Source of the DNA: Rutidosis leptorrhynchoides
Taxonomy: Eukaryota; Streptophyta; Magnoliopsida; Asterales; Asteraceae
Direction: 5' to 3'
Assembly: GCF_046630445.1 (NCBI RefSeq)
Contig: NC_092337.1
Span: 360,026,001 to 360,090,000 of the forward strand
DNA length: 64,000 nucleotides
Shown here: piece by piece, positions 1 to 11,885 of the stretch
Position numbering within the stretch: position 1 is the first letter of the stretch
Layout of the letters: each line of letters starts with the position of its first letter
Position numbers and translations under genes: made by a program
Notes under the pieces: model-generated
Seen by the model: the letters and a program-made list of their open reading frames with translations, nothing else
What the model was told of the DNA's origin: nothing
Database searches by the model: none

Positions 1-282
1 TAATTTTGACCCATTTCAAAATTAGTTAATTAAATACACCCAAATGGGTTTCAATACATCCATAATCACTAAACCTAGTGATTTAACCATTTTGCAAGCC
101 TTAAACTTGACCAAAACATCAACCAACCCAAAATTCATCAACGACACTATAAAACCCGAATACTAGCATCAATAAACTCACTTCATGAGTTTAAATGGGT
201 TTATCAACAAATCAAGTTCAAACCCTAACTTTGAATATCAAATCAAATAATGAAATTCGGAGTTAGAACTTACCAATACTAC
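1..282. other. AT-rich flank, no gene seen
   Basis: No open frame or RNA motif can be supported here. The run is AT-rich, has several short ACCC/GGGTTT motifs and ends at the start of the first Athila-like LTR. It may be part of an older retroelement cut by the window edge, but nothing in the window matches it. Confidence 0.5.
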
Positions 283-2215
283 TGATAGTGCTCCAAATGA
301 ACATATATTTAGTCACAATATCATCTCAATATGTAAAGTTTTTAATTGTAATTATTGTATTTTTAAGTTGTAATCGTTTAAATAAATAAATATGAAGACG
401 AAGCATGAAGATTAAAGAATTGAAGAAAAAGTGCCACTAAAGCCTGAAAAGTGCCACTAAAGCCATAGTACACTCAAAAGTGCCACTAAAAGTGAGTTAA
501 AGACTTGCGCGGATTTTGGGAGTTAAGGAAAATAATTTTTTTTGTGCAAATTACAAATTGCAAAACGCAAAGTACAAGATATCTACGCTTACGAAAGGAC
601 GTTCGAAAATCCGGAACCGAGACATAAACCGAGCATCAACGCACGAGATAACGGACCTAAAATTACAAGTCAACATTGCACAAGAATATAATATAATATA
701 TATATAATTATATAAAATTATATATATTATATTATATATTAATTTAATCAAAGCCGCCCACATTTTAAACTCAAAGTGAGTTGTCATAGCTGGCCATGCG
801 ATCGCATGGCCAGGAAGAAGGAAAAGCATGCAATCGCATGAGCCTTAGAGGCTGGCCACATCTATAAATTGGAACGTTTTCTGGCCGAAATACACACACA
901 CTTCACATTATTTTCTTTCTTTCCTCTGTAATATTTATAATTATATTTATAATTATAATTAAGTTTAAGTAAGATTAATAATAAATTATGGTTTAGTTGG
1001 GTTATTGTAAGCAATGTTTTACGAGTTTTAAAGTCGGAATTCTGTCCGTGTAACGCTACGCGATAAATCATTACTGTAAGCTACGTTCTTCCTTTTTTGA
1101 TTAATGTATCGTAACTAAGTTATTATTATGCTTATTTAAGTCGAAGTAATCGTGATGTTGGACTAAATATTAAGACAGGGTTATTGGATTTTGTACCATA
1201 ATTAGGGTTTGGACAAAAGACCGACAATTGTGAACATTGGATTATGGACTATTAATAGGTGGGGGTATTGTCTAATTGAATGACAACTCATTGGAACCTG
1301 TCGAACCTATCTTCAAATTAGTTAATCTAATAATTATTAAATTGATTACGAATGTCCTATTTAGTGATGTTTATACTACATCGTTTACAATCATTTAATT
1401 AATCAATTGGATTGGGTAATTGATTATTCATTATGGCCAAGTGAATAAATTAATGTATCATGGACTAATTAAAACAGGGGTGGATTACATACAAGGATAA
1501 TTGGTGTAATTGTTAACAAAGTATTAAAACCTTGGATTACACGCAGTCGATAACCTGGTGTAATTATTAACAAGTATTAAAACCTTGTTACAGTTCGAAT
1601 CCCTAATTAGTTGGAATATTTGACTTGGGAATAAGGTTAATTTGACGAGCATTTTATAATTATGACCGATGGACTATTATGGACAAAAACCAAATAGGTA
1701 TCAAATAATCCAGGACAAAGGACAATTAACCCAGGGTAATAAATTAAAATCAAAACGTCAAACATCATGATTACGGAAGTTTAAATAAGCATAATTCTTT
1801 TATTGTATTTCTCATCGTACTTTTATTTACTGTCATTTTATTGTCATTTTAATATTGTTATTTATTTTACACACTTTATTTATTGTCATTTATCTTTACG
1901 CTTAAAAATATAAAATCGACAAACTGGTCATTAAACGGTAAAACCCCCTTTTATATAATAATATTACTATATATAATTATATATATTTTATATAAATATA
2001 GTTGTTAAAAATATAGTACGTAATCACTAGCTCCCTGTGGAACGAACCGGACTTACTAAAAACTACACTACTCTACGATTAGGTACACTGCCTATAGTGT
2101 TGTAGCAATGTTTAGGTATATATCCCATCTATATAAATAAATAAAACTTGTATCATATTTCGCCGTATTTCATATTAAAAATAATACTATTTCGTACACC
2201 TCCGCTCGCACATCA
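283..2215 (+). repeat. 5' LTR of Athila-like Ty3/gypsy element (copy 1)
   Basis: The block starts TGATAGTGCTCCAAATGAAC and ends CACATCA directly before a primer-binding site. The same LTR recurs at 9988-11860 and 16207-18201, which fixes both ends. A TATA box (TATAAA, 863-868) lies downstream of a perfect palindrome at 792-811, so transcription probably starts near 890-900. No matching 3' LTR for this copy is in the window; the element is cut after its gag at 5195. The family call rests on the tRNA-Asp primer site and the gag that follow. Confidence 0.88.
792..868 (+). promoter_or_regulatory. LTR promoter: 20-bp palindrome plus TATA box
   Basis: GGCCATGCGATCGCATGGCC (792-811) is a perfect palindrome, followed by a degenerate second copy near 827-842 and by TATAAA at 863-868. 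The same order, palindrome then TATA box, is kept in the other two LTRs of this family. The palindrome is therefore probably a promoter element of the retrotransposon; the binding factor is unknown. Confidence 0.55.
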
Positions 2216-2221
2216 AGTTTT

Positions 2222-2240
2222 TGGCGCCATTGCCGGGGAC
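2222..2240 (+). other. Primer-binding site, tRNA-Asp type
   Basis: TGGCGCCATTGCCGGGGAC follows the LTR end by six bases. As I recall the plant tRNA-Asp(GUC) 3' end, it is complementary to it with one mismatch inside the matching core. A tRNA-Asp primer is the usual choice of the Athila branch of Ty3/gypsy elements. Confidence 0.8.
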
Positions 2241-2349
2241 TCGGTGAAAAACGCTATATTTATTAAAACTATATTTTTGTAAAAAAAAAATTTATTTCTT
2301 ATTTCGTAAAAATATTTTATTTTTTTAAATGTTAAAAAATAAAAAAATA

Positions 2350-2352
<3 letters not shown>

Positions 2353-2443
<91 letters not shown>
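2353..2443. repeat. (TA)n microsatellite in retroelement leader
   Basis: About 90 bp of uninterrupted TA dinucleotides between the primer site and gag. Any long Ile-Tyr open frame across it is an artefact of the repeat. Confidence 0.95.
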
Positions 2444-2447
<4 letters not shown>

Positions 2448-3511
2448 AAGAACTTTATTTATAAAATTAAAAAGTACTTTTATTTTTAAGATTTTAAACT
2501 ATAAGTTTATTATATTCTATAAATATTTTGTAAAATAAAAACAGAAAAATAAATAAATAAATAAACTGGGCCGAAACTGATCTAAGCCCGAAATCATTTC
2601 TGGTTTACTGGGCCATGCGATCGCATGAGCCCAACACCTTAAAACCATGCGATCACATTCTGATCCTTAAACTCATTAATTACGCTAGGGTTTTTATTAT
2701 AATTATAATTATTTAATCTAATTAGGGTTCTTAATTTAATTAATATATTTATATCTTTAGTTTAATTATAATTTGTAATATTAAGTTTTAATATTATTAT
2801 TAAATATTTAGATTAATACTTTTATATAAATAATATAAAAATAATATTTTTATAAAATTGTATTTTTATAACTTTAATTTATTTTTATATTTTGTATTTT
2901 GTATATTTATCGTTCGTTATATAGTTTTAAGTATAGTATTTTGCCGTAGTTACTTTTATATTTCTAGATTTTTAGGCTTTGCCTTAAAATTCCTTAAGTG
3001 CTTTTTCTTTAGATTAAGATTTAGGCGCTTTAGAATTTTGTGACGCAGTTTATAAATTTTAGTTCCTTTTTAAGTTATTGCCGTTTTGGATTTAGAATTC
3101 CTTTAAGCTTTAATACCTTTAGACACAAGTTTTAATTTTTAGTTTTTAGATTTGTAAGTTTCGACGCTTTACTTTCTAATTATTATTTTTCGATTTTTTA
3201 TTTTTCGACCTCTTATTTTTCGACGCTCTTTTTCTTTCTCATTTCTACGCTCTAGTTTTTAGGACATAGATTTTTAATTCAAAATATCGACGAAAAATTA
3301 TTTTAAGCAATTAAATTAATAGACATCCAAATTTTCTGGTTCGTAGTAATAGCTGGATTTGTTAGTGGCGAGTTGTGGGCTTCCGATTTAAAGGGTCCTG
3401 GCTACCTGCTGCATCTTTCGGCTATTTGAAACGTGGGCAAAATCAGAAAAGTCTATTAATTTGATAACTTATATATTTTTTTATCTTTATAACTAATAGG
3501 ATATTCTGTGA

Positions 3512-5195
3512 GTGCACCGAGCAAAACGTTCACCACCTTTCATACGTTCACCTCCTGTAACTCGATCAAGGAATCTAGCCAATATTGTCGCCGTTGATTT
3601 TTCTTTAGAATCATCATCTAATCAAACAAGTACTCCAATTCAAGTTTCCGATAATCCATTTTTTAAACCCGACTTCACAATTGAGAAACCGGAGGATATT
3701 CAAGGATAATTCCAAGATCCTGAACCACTAATCATTCCTCCTGAACCACAAACCGTTAAATCAGAATCCTCTAGTGATTGGTATTCAACAAATTCAATTA
3801 TGGAAGTAACAGAACCTCAAAGTATGGAAGACCGAATGAGAGCCACACGCACGGGCCAAGGTCACGCCATTATTAAGCCAGATGTTAATGTGCCAGATTA
3901 TGAAATCAAAGGACAAATTCTACACATGGTAACTAATCAATGCCAATATAGTGGTACGCCAAAAGAAGATCCAAACGAACATCTTCGAACATTTAATAGG
4001 ATCTGTACTCTATTTAAAATCAGAGAAGTTGAGGATGAACAGATCTATCTCATGCTGTTTCCCTGGACTTTAAAGGGAGAAGCCAAAGATTGGTTAGAAT
4101 CATTACCTGAAGGAGCGATTGACACATGGGATGTCTTAGTTAAAAAATTTCTTAAAAGATTCTTTCCGGCATCTAAAGCCGTAAGACTTCAAGGAAAAAT
4201 TGTTACGTTCGCTCAAAAGCCAAATGAAACATTATATGATGCATGGACAAGATTCGAAAAGTTGTTAAGAGGATGTCCTCAGTATGGTTTAGACACTTAT
4301 CAAATAGTACAAATATTCTACCAATGTGTCGACGTTGCTACACGAAAAGACATCGACACAGCAGCTGGTGGTTCCATTATGAAGAAAACTGCAATCGAAG
4401 CTCACAAGATTATTGATAACACAGCTTCCCACTCGCATGAGTGGCATTAAGAAAAAGATATTTTTCATTCATCTAAAGCGGCTAGAGCCGATTCTAGCCA
4501 TGACTTTGATTCCGTTTCCACAAAAATAGATGCTTTCGAGAGACGAATGGAAAAGATGAATAAAGATATTCATGCAATACAAATCAGTTGTGAGCAATGC
4601 GGTGGACCACACTTAACGAAAGATTGTCATATTGAACAAACTATGGAACAACGTGAGAATGTTTCCTACATGAACCAAAGGCCGGGAAATAATTATCAAA
4701 ATAATTATCCACCGCCAAGGCCAAACTTCAATCGAAATCAAAACATTCTTTACAATCCAAATGGACCCAATAATAACTCGTATAACCAAAAAGGTTCGAA
4801 TAACCAACCAACTCAAAACAACACTTTCATTCAACAAAGACCTAGCTTGTATAAACCACCACAACAAACCGAAGAGAAAAAGTCAAATCTGGAAGAAATG
4901 ATGGCAAAGCTAATGGAATCTCAAACACAATTTATTGCATCTCAAACCAAAACGAATGAGAGGTTTGATCAGTCATTTAGAACTCAACAAGCTTCCATTT
5001 TGAATCTAGAAAAAATCATAGGTGCTCTTGCTAGCATGATGAGTGAGAGGGAACAAGGAAAGCTACCGAGTAATACTGAAGTAAATCCTCGGAATGAGAA
5101 TGTTAATATGGTGTCAACAAATTCTGAAAAACCAGCACCAGAAGATGGAAAGGTTTTAAATGTGAGTAACAATGAAGAAGTTATAACACCGCCAC
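3512..5195 (+). pseudogene. gag: Athila-like gag, broken and 3'-truncated
   Basis: One reading frame runs across the whole interval with two in-frame TAA stops (3707-3709 and 4448-4450), so it is a decayed single gag. The middle part has the typical Ty3/gypsy capsid pattern, including GEAKDWLESLPEGAIDTWD and a downstream FLKRFFP motif. A zinc knuckle of unusual spacing, C-x2-C-x3-H-x4-C, lies at 4589-4627; this shorter form is what Athila gag usually shows. The tail is Asn/Pro/Gln-rich. A clear start codon is missing: the frame opens after a TGA at 3509. The frame is cut at 5196 by the LTR of another element, so no protease or pol follows. The product would package element RNA in cytoplasmic particles; this copy cannot make it intact. 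Confidence 0.85.
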
Positions 5196-5373
5196 TGCGA
5201 CGACCCGGAAATTTCTGACCAAATTTAAACTTAATCTTCATATGTTTCCAACACGATAAGCAAAGTCTATTAAACTGAGTCTCAAAATTTTGAACTGTTT
5301 CATATATGCATTTGACTTTCGACCGTTCTTGACGATTCATGAACAACTAATTGTAAATAGTTATGTGTTTATA

Positions 5374-5375
<2 letters not shown>

Positions 5376-5449
<74 letters not shown>
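5376..5449. repeat. (TA)n microsatellite in LTR
   Basis: About 74 bp of TA repeats. In the sister LTR the same place (24110-24120) has only a few TA units, so the tract has grown or shrunk since the copies separated. Confidence 0.93.
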
Positions 5450-5450
<1 letters not shown>

Positions 5451-8437
5451 AAATTGGAAAAATAATTTGAAACATTATATGTTGTCGTATTTAAAATTAA
5501 TTATGTAAAATAAAAAAAAATAAGATATTATAATAGTTATTATTTAAAGCATAACTATATATAAATAAACTATATTAAAAATAAATATTAAATGATTGTA
5601 ATACTCGGTTGACGTTTCGACTAATATTAAACAAGTAAAATGCGAGCTTGTGAGTATATTAAAATAAATATTAGACAAACTTTTTGATTATGTGTTACAC
5701 AATTATGACATAAATAACAACTAGAATGATAGACCTCATCAACATTTTGGACAAGTTTATCACCATAGTGAAGAAGGCAAAAGGCGGGGCATGAGTTTAC
5801 AAGTTCACGGGCTGGATGTTAATTTATTACTTTATTTTTCTATTAATATTAGAGTTATAATTTAATGTTTTAATAAGTAGTAGTCAGCTATTTAAGGAGT
5901 CCCAGAGTTTGAAATTATTTACGAGGTCGATTGGGAGATCAACCAAACTTATGAGCTAGCCATCTTGGAAAATGGGCATGATCCACTCATAAACTTATTC
6001 ATCATGCACAACTGTATTTTTAACATATTAACAATTTTACATCCTTTTGATCAGTAAATCCACCTTTATGTATCTTTTTCCTTTCTGAATCACATGGCCA
6101 CAATACAAATCCACTACCACTTGTCTTCAATTAATTTCTTCTTCCTTTTTCCAATTAACGAATCAAAACACCAACTATTAATCTATAGACACTTATAATA
6201 ATACTTTTTCTGTTTTCTGATTCAATCAATGAATATTATTATTCTTTAGTTTTGTTTTCTGTTAAACTTATCTATCAAACTATCTACTTTACCTACATAT
6301 AATATAATATATAAACAAATGATAAGCACACACATACAACTAAAACAAATAAGTTTCACGGATTGTAATAGGGTTATTGTGCTTCTTTTTGAAATCACCA
6401 TAAAACAATTGATATAGATGTAATACACATATACATATATGATATAAGTACATAAACATCTCATTCCCTTTGATAATTTTAGAACATCACCACCCTTATT
6501 TGAGAAGCTCGACAACCATGCCACCTTTTTCCACCCCAACCACCGGACCACTTGCTTACTGTTTTTCGGGGTCTGATCAAACTCCTGGGACTTCTGGAAA
6601 GTTGATTTTCAGATAGTTCATTTCGATTAGATGACTTTTCATTTAAGACTCGCCTAAATCCGATATACGGTTTAGGATTTATAGTCTTTCGAAAATCACT
6701 ACGCCACTGTAACGACGTGCTTAAAATTCTGACCTACTCGCGCTTGAACCGTCGCTATGGTCAAACAACATCGAGTTAGGGTCTGAAAATTGGAAAGCAG
6801 TACGACGACTCACATACAGAGCCTTGGCCACTGACCATGCATCTTTTCAGTTTGTACGACGACTCACATCTCTTTAAGACCATCATAAACATCACCCATA
6901 ATCGAACACCATTTTGTGATACTGCTGTTTGTTATCACCAAACCAAACACCCTTATTGTCGTGAGCTATTTTCTGGCCAAGCATCACCACCTGAACATAT
7001 TATTCAGCTGCAAATTGACTTCTATCTGCAATCTTGTTGCACCTTATTCGAACACCCTCAACCTTAAATACATCATCCTCTACATATCGACAACTGTTCT
7101 GCTCAATACCATAACCTCATGAACAAATCAACTTACTGCTATAATTTTTCCTCAAACAATACCAAAACCAAACCAAACCAAACCCAACCCAACCCATTTG
7201 ACTGTTTATTACTGCTGCCACCACCTTGAACCCATCACCTCCATTTGATCACCACCTGCGTTTTCTTCTTACCTGCTTCTTCCTGTTCTTTCTTCTTGAA
7301 CCATAACCCGCCACCATCAATATATTAGGAAATAGAATTATGGAACAATAACAACAACATAACGGTCACCAATCATCAGAAATTATAAACAATTACAGAT
7401 TTATAATTAAATGATTCATGATCATCTTCGTTTGAACATTCAAGATTTTTTTGATCTCAGAAGTAAAACAATGATTTCAGAATAAATTACACTCAGATTA
7501 CGATTCCTCCTCATTCATTCAAGATATGTGATGCTTTAACCAGATCTAAAATTAATCAAAGTATTCAGATTTCAAAGTAAATAAATAAAACTTTTCGATC
7601 AATTTTTCAATTCATAAACTGAAACGATTATGAGTTCTCTATGAAAGATCCTAAACACTTTTCGTGAAGAAATTTATACCTGATACGCTTGGAGTTCAAT
7701 TTCTGAATTTCAATTTCATCATCACCATCGCCTCGGTTCATAACAAAAATTGAGTTGTTGTTGTTCTGGATCTTGATTCCCTTCACAGAAATTTCCTAAA
7801 CTTAAGTCTAGGAAACGAATCCAGTTGAATCGGTGACATGGATTTATGGAGGTTGATCTTGGGGAAAATTTAGGGATCGAGTGAATTGGGGAAAATGAAT
7901 TGAGCCGAGAAACATAATAGAACCGGATGATTTAAGGATGCCATTGAACTGTTTACGGGCTGAAATTCTTTAAGGCCCAACAAATTGGTAACTAATGGAC
8001 TATACTAACCGAATTCTGTTTTGGGCTTAACAACTCGGGCCTTGACATGAAAATCCAACGGGTTCTGTTCCTGGTTCGATATCCATACAAAAACACACAA
8101 ATTATTTAAGGTATAAATATTAATATTGTTATTCTTATCATTTTTATGATTAAATGTTATTAAAAGTGTTAAGATAAAGATTAATATATGAAGATAATAC
8201 TAAATTATGATTTTAAATATGATTAAGTTTAAAAATGGTATGATTTTATGATATATAATTATGATTATAAGGATGATAATGATCATGATAATATGGTAAT
8301 ATGATGATAATAAATTGATAATGATGATTGGAAAGATGATGATGATAGTTTAAGTTAAGGATAGATATATGATGAAGGAAACTGTTTCATATGTTAAATA
8401 ATTAATTGAATGATTTAAAACAAAAACAAAAACAAAC

Positions 8438-8504
8438 TAGTGGTTTGGGCAAGTGTATCGGGTTAGCGGGAGGTCGCGGGTTCAAACCCGAGCTTGGGCA
8501 TTCT
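8438..8504 (+). other. tRNA-like / possible SINE head inside LTR
   Basis: GGTTCAAACCC at 8479-8489 fits the RNA polymerase III B box, and a weak A-box-like stretch (TGGTTTGGGCAAGTG) starts at 8441. The same block lies at 46341-46402 in the second LTR. It does not fold as a full tRNA with an acceptor stem. It is followed after about 45 bp by a T-rich stretch and an (ATT)n array, as in the tail of some SINEs. It is absent from the related inverted LTR at 48501-52932. Confidence 0.45.
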
Positions 8505-8545
8505 TTTATTTTAAGGGCTACTTCTTTGAGGTAGTTAATTATTTA

Positions 8546-8602
8546 TTTATTTAATTATTATTATTATTATCATTATTATTATTACAACTATATTCTTATT
8601 AT

Positions 8603-8636
<34 letters not shown>

Positions 8637-8650
8637 ATTATTAATATTAA

Positions 8651-8713
<63 letters not shown>

Positions 8714-8760
8714 TAGTACTACTACTAATATCATTATTATTATTATTATCCTTAAATTAG
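8546..8760. repeat. (ATT)n microsatellite array
   Basis: Long ATT trinucleotide array with a few ACT and ATC interruptions. A matching array stands at the same LTR position at 46457-46675, and an AAT array occurs in the inverted copy at 50308-50420. Confidence 0.92.
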
Positions 8761-9336
8761 TATTATTACAATTATTAATTTTTGCAAACATAAGATATTT
8801 ATATAAAAATATATTTATGTATACTAAAATTACATAATATTATGTTTTAACTAATATAATATTATTTATATTGATATAACGTTAATTAAATCATACATCA
8901 AATAAGCATTATGATATAGTATAGATATTAATAAAATTATATATGAATATTAATCTTAATACATAACTAAATATATATAAAGTTGTCCGATTACCATTAT
9001 ATGTGTTAACATATATACAAATGATATATGTTCGTGAATCCGAGGCCAACCCTGCATTGTTCAGTTTCGTCGTATGAATATTTTTACTACAAAATATCGT
9101 ATCGTGAGTTTCATTTGCTCCCTTTTTAAATGCTTTTGCAATATATATTTTTGGGACTGAGAATACATGCGCTGTTTTTATAAATGTTTGACAAAATAGA
9201 CACAAGTACTCAAAAATTACATTTTATGGTTGGATTATCGAAATCGAATATCACCCCTTTTTAGCTTGGTAGTCTAAGAATTAGGGAAAAGTATCTCTAA
9301 TTGACGCGAATCCTAAAGATAGATCTATGGGCCTAA

Positions 9337-9987
9337 TGATAGTGCTCCAAACGAACATATAGGGTGTCAACCGTAAGAACGGTGGTTAGCATGGTCGAAG
9401 ACAGGACCTTGTGCCAGACCGAAAAATTATAGGGTGATCTTTACTATTGCTCCTGCAAAGGATAGTAATTGCATCCGACACGTTGTAGACCATGAACATC
9501 TGCATGTCATTAGACATCGCCTTAACAGTTGCTTGTTCAACGTTTTCCTCTACAACCGGACGGTAGTTTACCGAAAGGTAATATACGGAGCAAGTGTACT
9601 GGACGTGTTGCTTTCCTAATACAAGGTTAGCAAGTGGATGACACAAAACCATAAGTTTTGAGCTAAAATTTTCAAATCTGAAACCCACCAAACCCACAAA
9701 AACATTTTGCAAACACCGGCGAAGGGTTATTCCGGAAAACTTATCTATGGTAAAAGCTAGAATGAATTTTCAAAAGATCAAATGTTTTCATAAAGATCCA
9801 ATTTCCTTAAGGATCTAAATTTTTATAGTCATGTGGGACTGTAAACCACATCGTTACTATCATTATTTATACCGCTGTATCAAAATCACTAATGTATAAA
9901 GTGTGAAGAATAAAGAAGTGATTCGTGTGATTTAATTTCAAGTTCTGTATTGCTTGAGGACAAGCAACGCTCAAGTGTGGGGATATC
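9337..9987 (+). repeat. LTR remnant (24 bp) joined to 3' internal sequence
   Basis: Bases 9337-9360 equal the first 24 bases of the LTR, then the sequence jumps to element-internal DNA matching 15579-16206. The block ends in a purine-rich AAGTGTGGGGATATC before the next LTR. The jump is a deletion junction joining LTR base 24 to the 3' internal region. Confidence 0.8.
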
Positions 9988-10600
9988 TGATAGTGCTCCA
10001 AACGAACATATATTTAGTCGCAATATCATCCCAATATGTAAAGTTTTTAGTTGTAATTATTCTATTTTTAAGTTGTAATCGTTTAAATAAATAAATGTGA
10101 AGACAAAGCACGAAGATTAAAGAATTGAAGAAAAAGTGCCACTAAAGCCTGAAAAGTGCCACTAAAGCCATAGTGCACTCAAAAGTGCCACTAAAAGTGA
10201 GTTAAAGACTTGCGCGGATTTTGGGAGTTAAGGAAAATAATTTTTTGTGCAAATTACAAATTGCAAAACGCAAAGTACAAGATATTAAATAGTACGAAAG
10301 GACATTCGAAAATCCGGAACCGGGACCTGAGCAAACTATCAACGCGCGATGCAACGGACCTAAAATTACAAGTCTACTATGCACAAGAATATAATATAAT
10401 ATATATATAATTATATAAATTATATATATATATTATATATATTTATTAAATTATGTCGACAAGCTAGAAACAAAGCAAAACAGCTGGATCCAGGGTGGCC
10501 ATGCGATCGCATGGATGAAAATTCCAGGCCAGGTCCTATAAATGCAACGAATTCTGGCCGAGTTCTTTACACAATATCAATATCTCTCTGTATCTTAATA

Positions 10601-10669
<69 letters not shown>

Positions 10670-11585
10670 ATATATATTAGTTTAGTTTTATATTAGGTTA
10701 GTTTGGGTTATGTAAAAGTTATTATACGGGTTTTAAAGTCGAAGTTCTGTCTGTGTAAAGCTACGTGATAAATACTCAATGTAAGTTATGTTCTCCTTTT
10801 TAAATTAATTTCTTGTAACTAAGTTATTTTTATGCTTATTTAAATCGAAGTAATCATGATGTTGGGCTAAATATTAAAGATGGGGTAATTGGGCTTTGTA
10901 CCATAATTGGGGTTTGGACAAAAGAACGACACTTGTGGAAATTAGACTATGGGCTATTAATGGACTTTATATTTGTTTAATTGAATGATAGTTCGTTAAT
11001 TTAATATAAAGATTTACAATTATACGTACCTATAAATAACCACATACACTCGATCGGACACGATGGGCGAGATATTTATAAGTACTAATAATCGTTCATT
11101 TGACCGGACACGGGAATGGATTAATAGTTAATGGACTTATTAAAATAGGGGTGAATTACATACAAGAAAAATTGGTGTAATTATAGTTTAAGTCCCCAAT
11201 TAGTTGGAATATTTGACTTCGGATATAAGGATAATTTGACGAGGACACTCGCACTTTATATTTATGACTGATGACTGTTATGGACAAAAGCCAGATGGAC
11301 ATATCGAATAATCCAGGACAAAGGACAATTAACCCAGGGTAATAAATTAAAATCAACACGTCGAACATCATGATTACGGAAGTTTAAATAAGCATAATAT
11401 TTTTATTTCATATTTCATCGTACCTTTATTTACTGTCATTTTAATTACTGCAATTTACTTTGTCGCAATTTAAATTCTGTCATTTATATTATCGTCATTT
11501 ATCTTTACGCTTTATTTAAAATCGACAAACCGGTCATTAAACGATAAAACCCCCTTTTTATAATAATAATAACACTACTATATTA

Positions 11586-11657
<72 letters not shown>

Positions 11658-11860
11658 CAAATATAATTGTTTAAAAATATAGTGTACGCAATAAGCCGTC
11701 TCCCTGTGGAATGAACTGACTTACTAAAAACTATACTACTCTACGATTAGGGACACTGCCTATAGTGTTGTAGCAAGGTTTAGGTATATCCCATCTGTAA
11801 ATAAATATATAAAACTTGTGTAATTTGTAACGTATTTCGTACCCCTCTGCTATCACATCA
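9988..11860 (+). repeat. Middle LTR of the Athila-like element
   Basis: Starts TGATAGTGCTCCAAACGAAC, ends TATCACATCA and is followed by a primer site. It has a palindrome at 10499-10514 just before a TATA box at 10537-10543. (TA)n tracts lie at about 10607-10663 and 11590-11652. Confidence 0.87.
10499..10543 (+). promoter_or_regulatory. LTR promoter: palindrome and TATA box
   Basis: CCATGCGATCGCATGG at 10499-10514 and TATAAAT at 10537-10543, 22 bases apart. The same arrangement is in the 3' LTR of this element. Confidence 0.5.
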
Positions 11861-11866
11861 AGTTTT

Positions 11867-11885
11867 TGGCGCCGCTGCCGGGGAC
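11867..11885 (+). other. Primer-binding site, tRNA-Asp type
   Basis: TGGCGCCGCTGCCGGGGAC sits six bases after the LTR end, as in the element at 2222. It marks the start of the internal region. Confidence 0.78.

Larger units (their letters stand above)
5196..9336 (+). repeat. Family G LTR, first copy, left part
   Basis: Starts TGCGACGACCCGGAAATTTC, a one-base variant of TGTGATGACCC at 23928, and aligns with the second copy (23928-24428 then 43996-47851) over its length. The right part continues at 18207 after a 9-kb insertion, with CCTAA duplicated at 9332-9336 and 18202-18206. No protein can be supported in it. It carries a (TA)n tract, a tRNA-like stretch and an (ATT)n array. Compared with the second copy it has about 330 extra bases at 6541-6868. 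Confidence 0.88.

Noticed and set aside
278-282. ACTAC as target duplication of the first Athila-like element
   Set aside because: Its 3' end is not in the window, so it cannot be tested.
2329-2538. Open frames made of Ile-Tyr repeats, here and at many other (TA)n tracts
   Set aside because: They are translations of TA microsatellites on either strand, with no start context or other protein-like part.
5191-5195. GCCAC as target duplication of family G
   Set aside because: No matching copy follows either family G LTR end, since internal sequence continues after both; the far side of that insertion is not identifiable.
8438-8504. A functional tRNA gene
   Set aside because: Only a B box and weak A box are present; there is no paired acceptor stem or clear anticodon arm, and it is part of a repeated LTR.
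10202-10384. 60-residue minus frame repeated in two Athila-like LTRs
   Set aside because: Conserved only because the LTR is duplicated; it is interrupted or altered in the third copy and has no protein features.
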